From Paenibacillus_AQ nitricinens (GTDB lineage: Bacteria; Bacillota; Bacilli; Paenibacillales; Paenibacillaceae), in contig NZ_CP183948.1 of assembly GCF_052056485.1 (NCBI RefSeq), positions 6,138,001 to 6,202,000 on the forward strand: 64,000 bases of DNA. The letters run 5' to 3'. A program made the translations under genes and the position numbers. The notes below the pieces were generated by a model. That model ran no database searches. It was not told the DNA's origin and saw only the letters and a program-made list of their open reading frames with translations. The stretch's first letter is position 1. Each line of letters starts with the position of its first letter. Below, one piece after another: positions 63,051 through 64,000 of the stretch.

Positions 63051-64000
63051 TTATTCCACCCTGGTAATCGGTGCAAACCCTGCAAGCAGTCGTTTTACAC
63101 CCACTGGTGCCGGAAAAGCAATTTGTAGCTCCGTATCATTCCCGGTGCCCTTCACAGCTACAACGGTGCCAGTGCCCCATTTGCCATGCGAAACCTTATC
63201 ACCCGCTTTGTATTCGCCAGCTGCTGCAGCCCCTGCTCCAGTGGCGCGCTGAGCGCCTCCGGAGGTTACGGTCACGCTGCTCTTGCTTGTCGTTGCTGAC
63301 GCCGTGCTTCCGCCTGCCGACGTAGCTTCGGCCGCTCCGCCCCGGCCGCCAAAGTTCCCACGGCTACCGCCGCTAAAGCCGCGTCCGCCGTAAGCACCGC
63401 CTACGTCCGCGCCTCCGCGCTGGAAGCGGTCCTTCGTCTTAACGGTATCTTCCTTCAGCTCTTCTGGAATCTCCTCCAGGAAGCGGGACGGCTGGTTCGC
63501 CGTCGTCCGCCCAAAGAGTGTACGCATCCGTGCACAGGAGAGAAACAGTTGTTTCTCGGCGCGTGTGATCCCTACATAAGCAAGCCGACGTTCCTCTTCG
63601 AGCTCATCATTGTCCTGGAAAGCACGGCTATGCGGGAATACGCCTTCTTCCATACCGACGATAAAAACGGTCGGGAATTCCAGACCTTTGGCACTGTGCA
63701 TTGTCATTAGCACAACAGCATCACTACGATCCTCTTCATCATCGTTGACACTATCAATATCTGCGATAAGGGCCAGATCCGTGAGGAAGGAGACCAGTGA
63801 CTTGTCCTCGTTATTCTTTTCAAACTCCATCGTCACGGACAAGAACTCATCGATATTCTCTAGCCGGGAGCGAGATTCGAGTGTGTTTTCATTTTGCAGC
63901 TCCAAACGGTACTGCGACATCTCCAATATTTTTTCCGTCAGTTCAGTTACAGACAAGAACTCCACCATACGGTGCAGAGCTTCAATCATATCGTAGAACT
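63051..64000 (-). CDS. pcrA: ATP-dependent DNA helicase PcrA, C-terminal part (cut by window edge)
   Basis: UvrD/Rep-type 3'-5' helicase. The last 315 or so codons are present; the gene runs off the right edge. Motif V (VVLMTMHSAKGLEFPTVF) and motif VI (RRLAYVGITRAEKQL) identify it. A long Gly/Arg/Ser-rich linker (about 90 residues) follows, then the C-terminal Tudor-like domain (YKAGDKVSHGKWGTGTVVAV), which binds RNA polymerase in Bacillus. It precedes ligA by about 80 nt. Confidence 0.95.
   Translation of the reverse strand, partial: FYDMIEALHRMVEFLSVTELTEKILEMSQYRLELQNENTLESRSRLENIDEFLSVTMEFEKNNEDKSLVSFLTDLALIADIDSVNDDEEDRSDAVVLMTMHSAKGLEFPTVFIVGMEEGVFPHSRAFQDNDELEEERRLAYVGITRAEKQLFLSCARMRTLFGRTTANQPSRFLEEIPEELKEDTVKTKDRFQRGGADVGGAYGGRGFSGGSRGNFGGRGGAAEATSAGGSTASATTSKSSVTVTSGGAQRATGAGAAAAGEYKAGDKVSHGKWGTGTVVAVKGTGNDTELQIAFPAPVGVKRLLAGFAPITRVE

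Overview
The window reads as a stretch of a Paenibacillus-like Firmicute chromosome (low-to-moderate GC, Shine-Dalgarno sites close to GGAGG, TTG and GTG starts on rpoB, rpoC, rplC and rplJ, sigH, ctsR-mcsA-mcsB-clpC, disA, Cys T-box, zinc-type S14 and L33). The genus is inferred from gene order, protein sequence character and the extended V1 helix of the 16S rRNA; no database was searched. All genes but one (an MFS transporter at 55.0-56.3 kb) lie on the minus strand, so transcription runs from right to left and the replication origin is probably beyond the right edge.

Read in transcription order: pcrA (partial) and ligA; an OmpR-type regulator and histidine kinase, then a kinase-less HAMP membrane protein translationally coupled to a class A penicillin-binding protein; a divergent MFS gene of the fosmidomycin-resistance type; a complete rRNA operon (16S, tRNA-Ala, 23S, 5S) with two promoters and a terminator; an intergenic region holding eight near-perfect DnaA boxes in one orientation; an Eis-like acetyltransferase; the CtsR heat-shock operon ctsR-mcsA-mcsB-clpC with its operator; radA-disA; pssA; a PIN/TRAM protein; ispD-ispF-gltX; a cysteine T-box controlling cysE-cysS-mrnC-rlmB-rae1; sigH; rpmG-secE-nusG; rplK-rplA; the L10 leader with rplJ-rplL; an RsmC-like methyltransferase; rpoB-rpoC; rplGB-rpsL-rpsG-fusA-tuf; a globin-coupled chemoreceptor; and the S10-spc ribosomal protein cluster from rpsJ to secY, with adk cut by the left edge.

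Most of this is the conserved Bacillus-type information-processing block: transcription (RpoB, RpoC, NusG, SigH), translation (about 30 ribosomal proteins, EF-Tu, EF-G, GluRS, CysRS, rRNA and rRNA modification or processing enzymes), secretion (SecE, SecY), protein quality control (McsB marking, ClpC), and genome maintenance (RadA, DisA, LigA, PcrA). Insertions relative to the Bacillus subtilis order are the chemoreceptor between tuf and rpsJ and pssA between disA and the PIN/TRAM gene.

The points most worth following are the DnaA-box cluster behind the rRNA operon, a three-copy two-hairpin intergenic repeat of about 100 bp, an attenuator-like terminator buried in a small leader ORF ahead of rpoB, the kinase-less paralogue of the neighbouring sensor kinase, and an S12 protein that naturally carries substitutions at two streptomycin-related positions.
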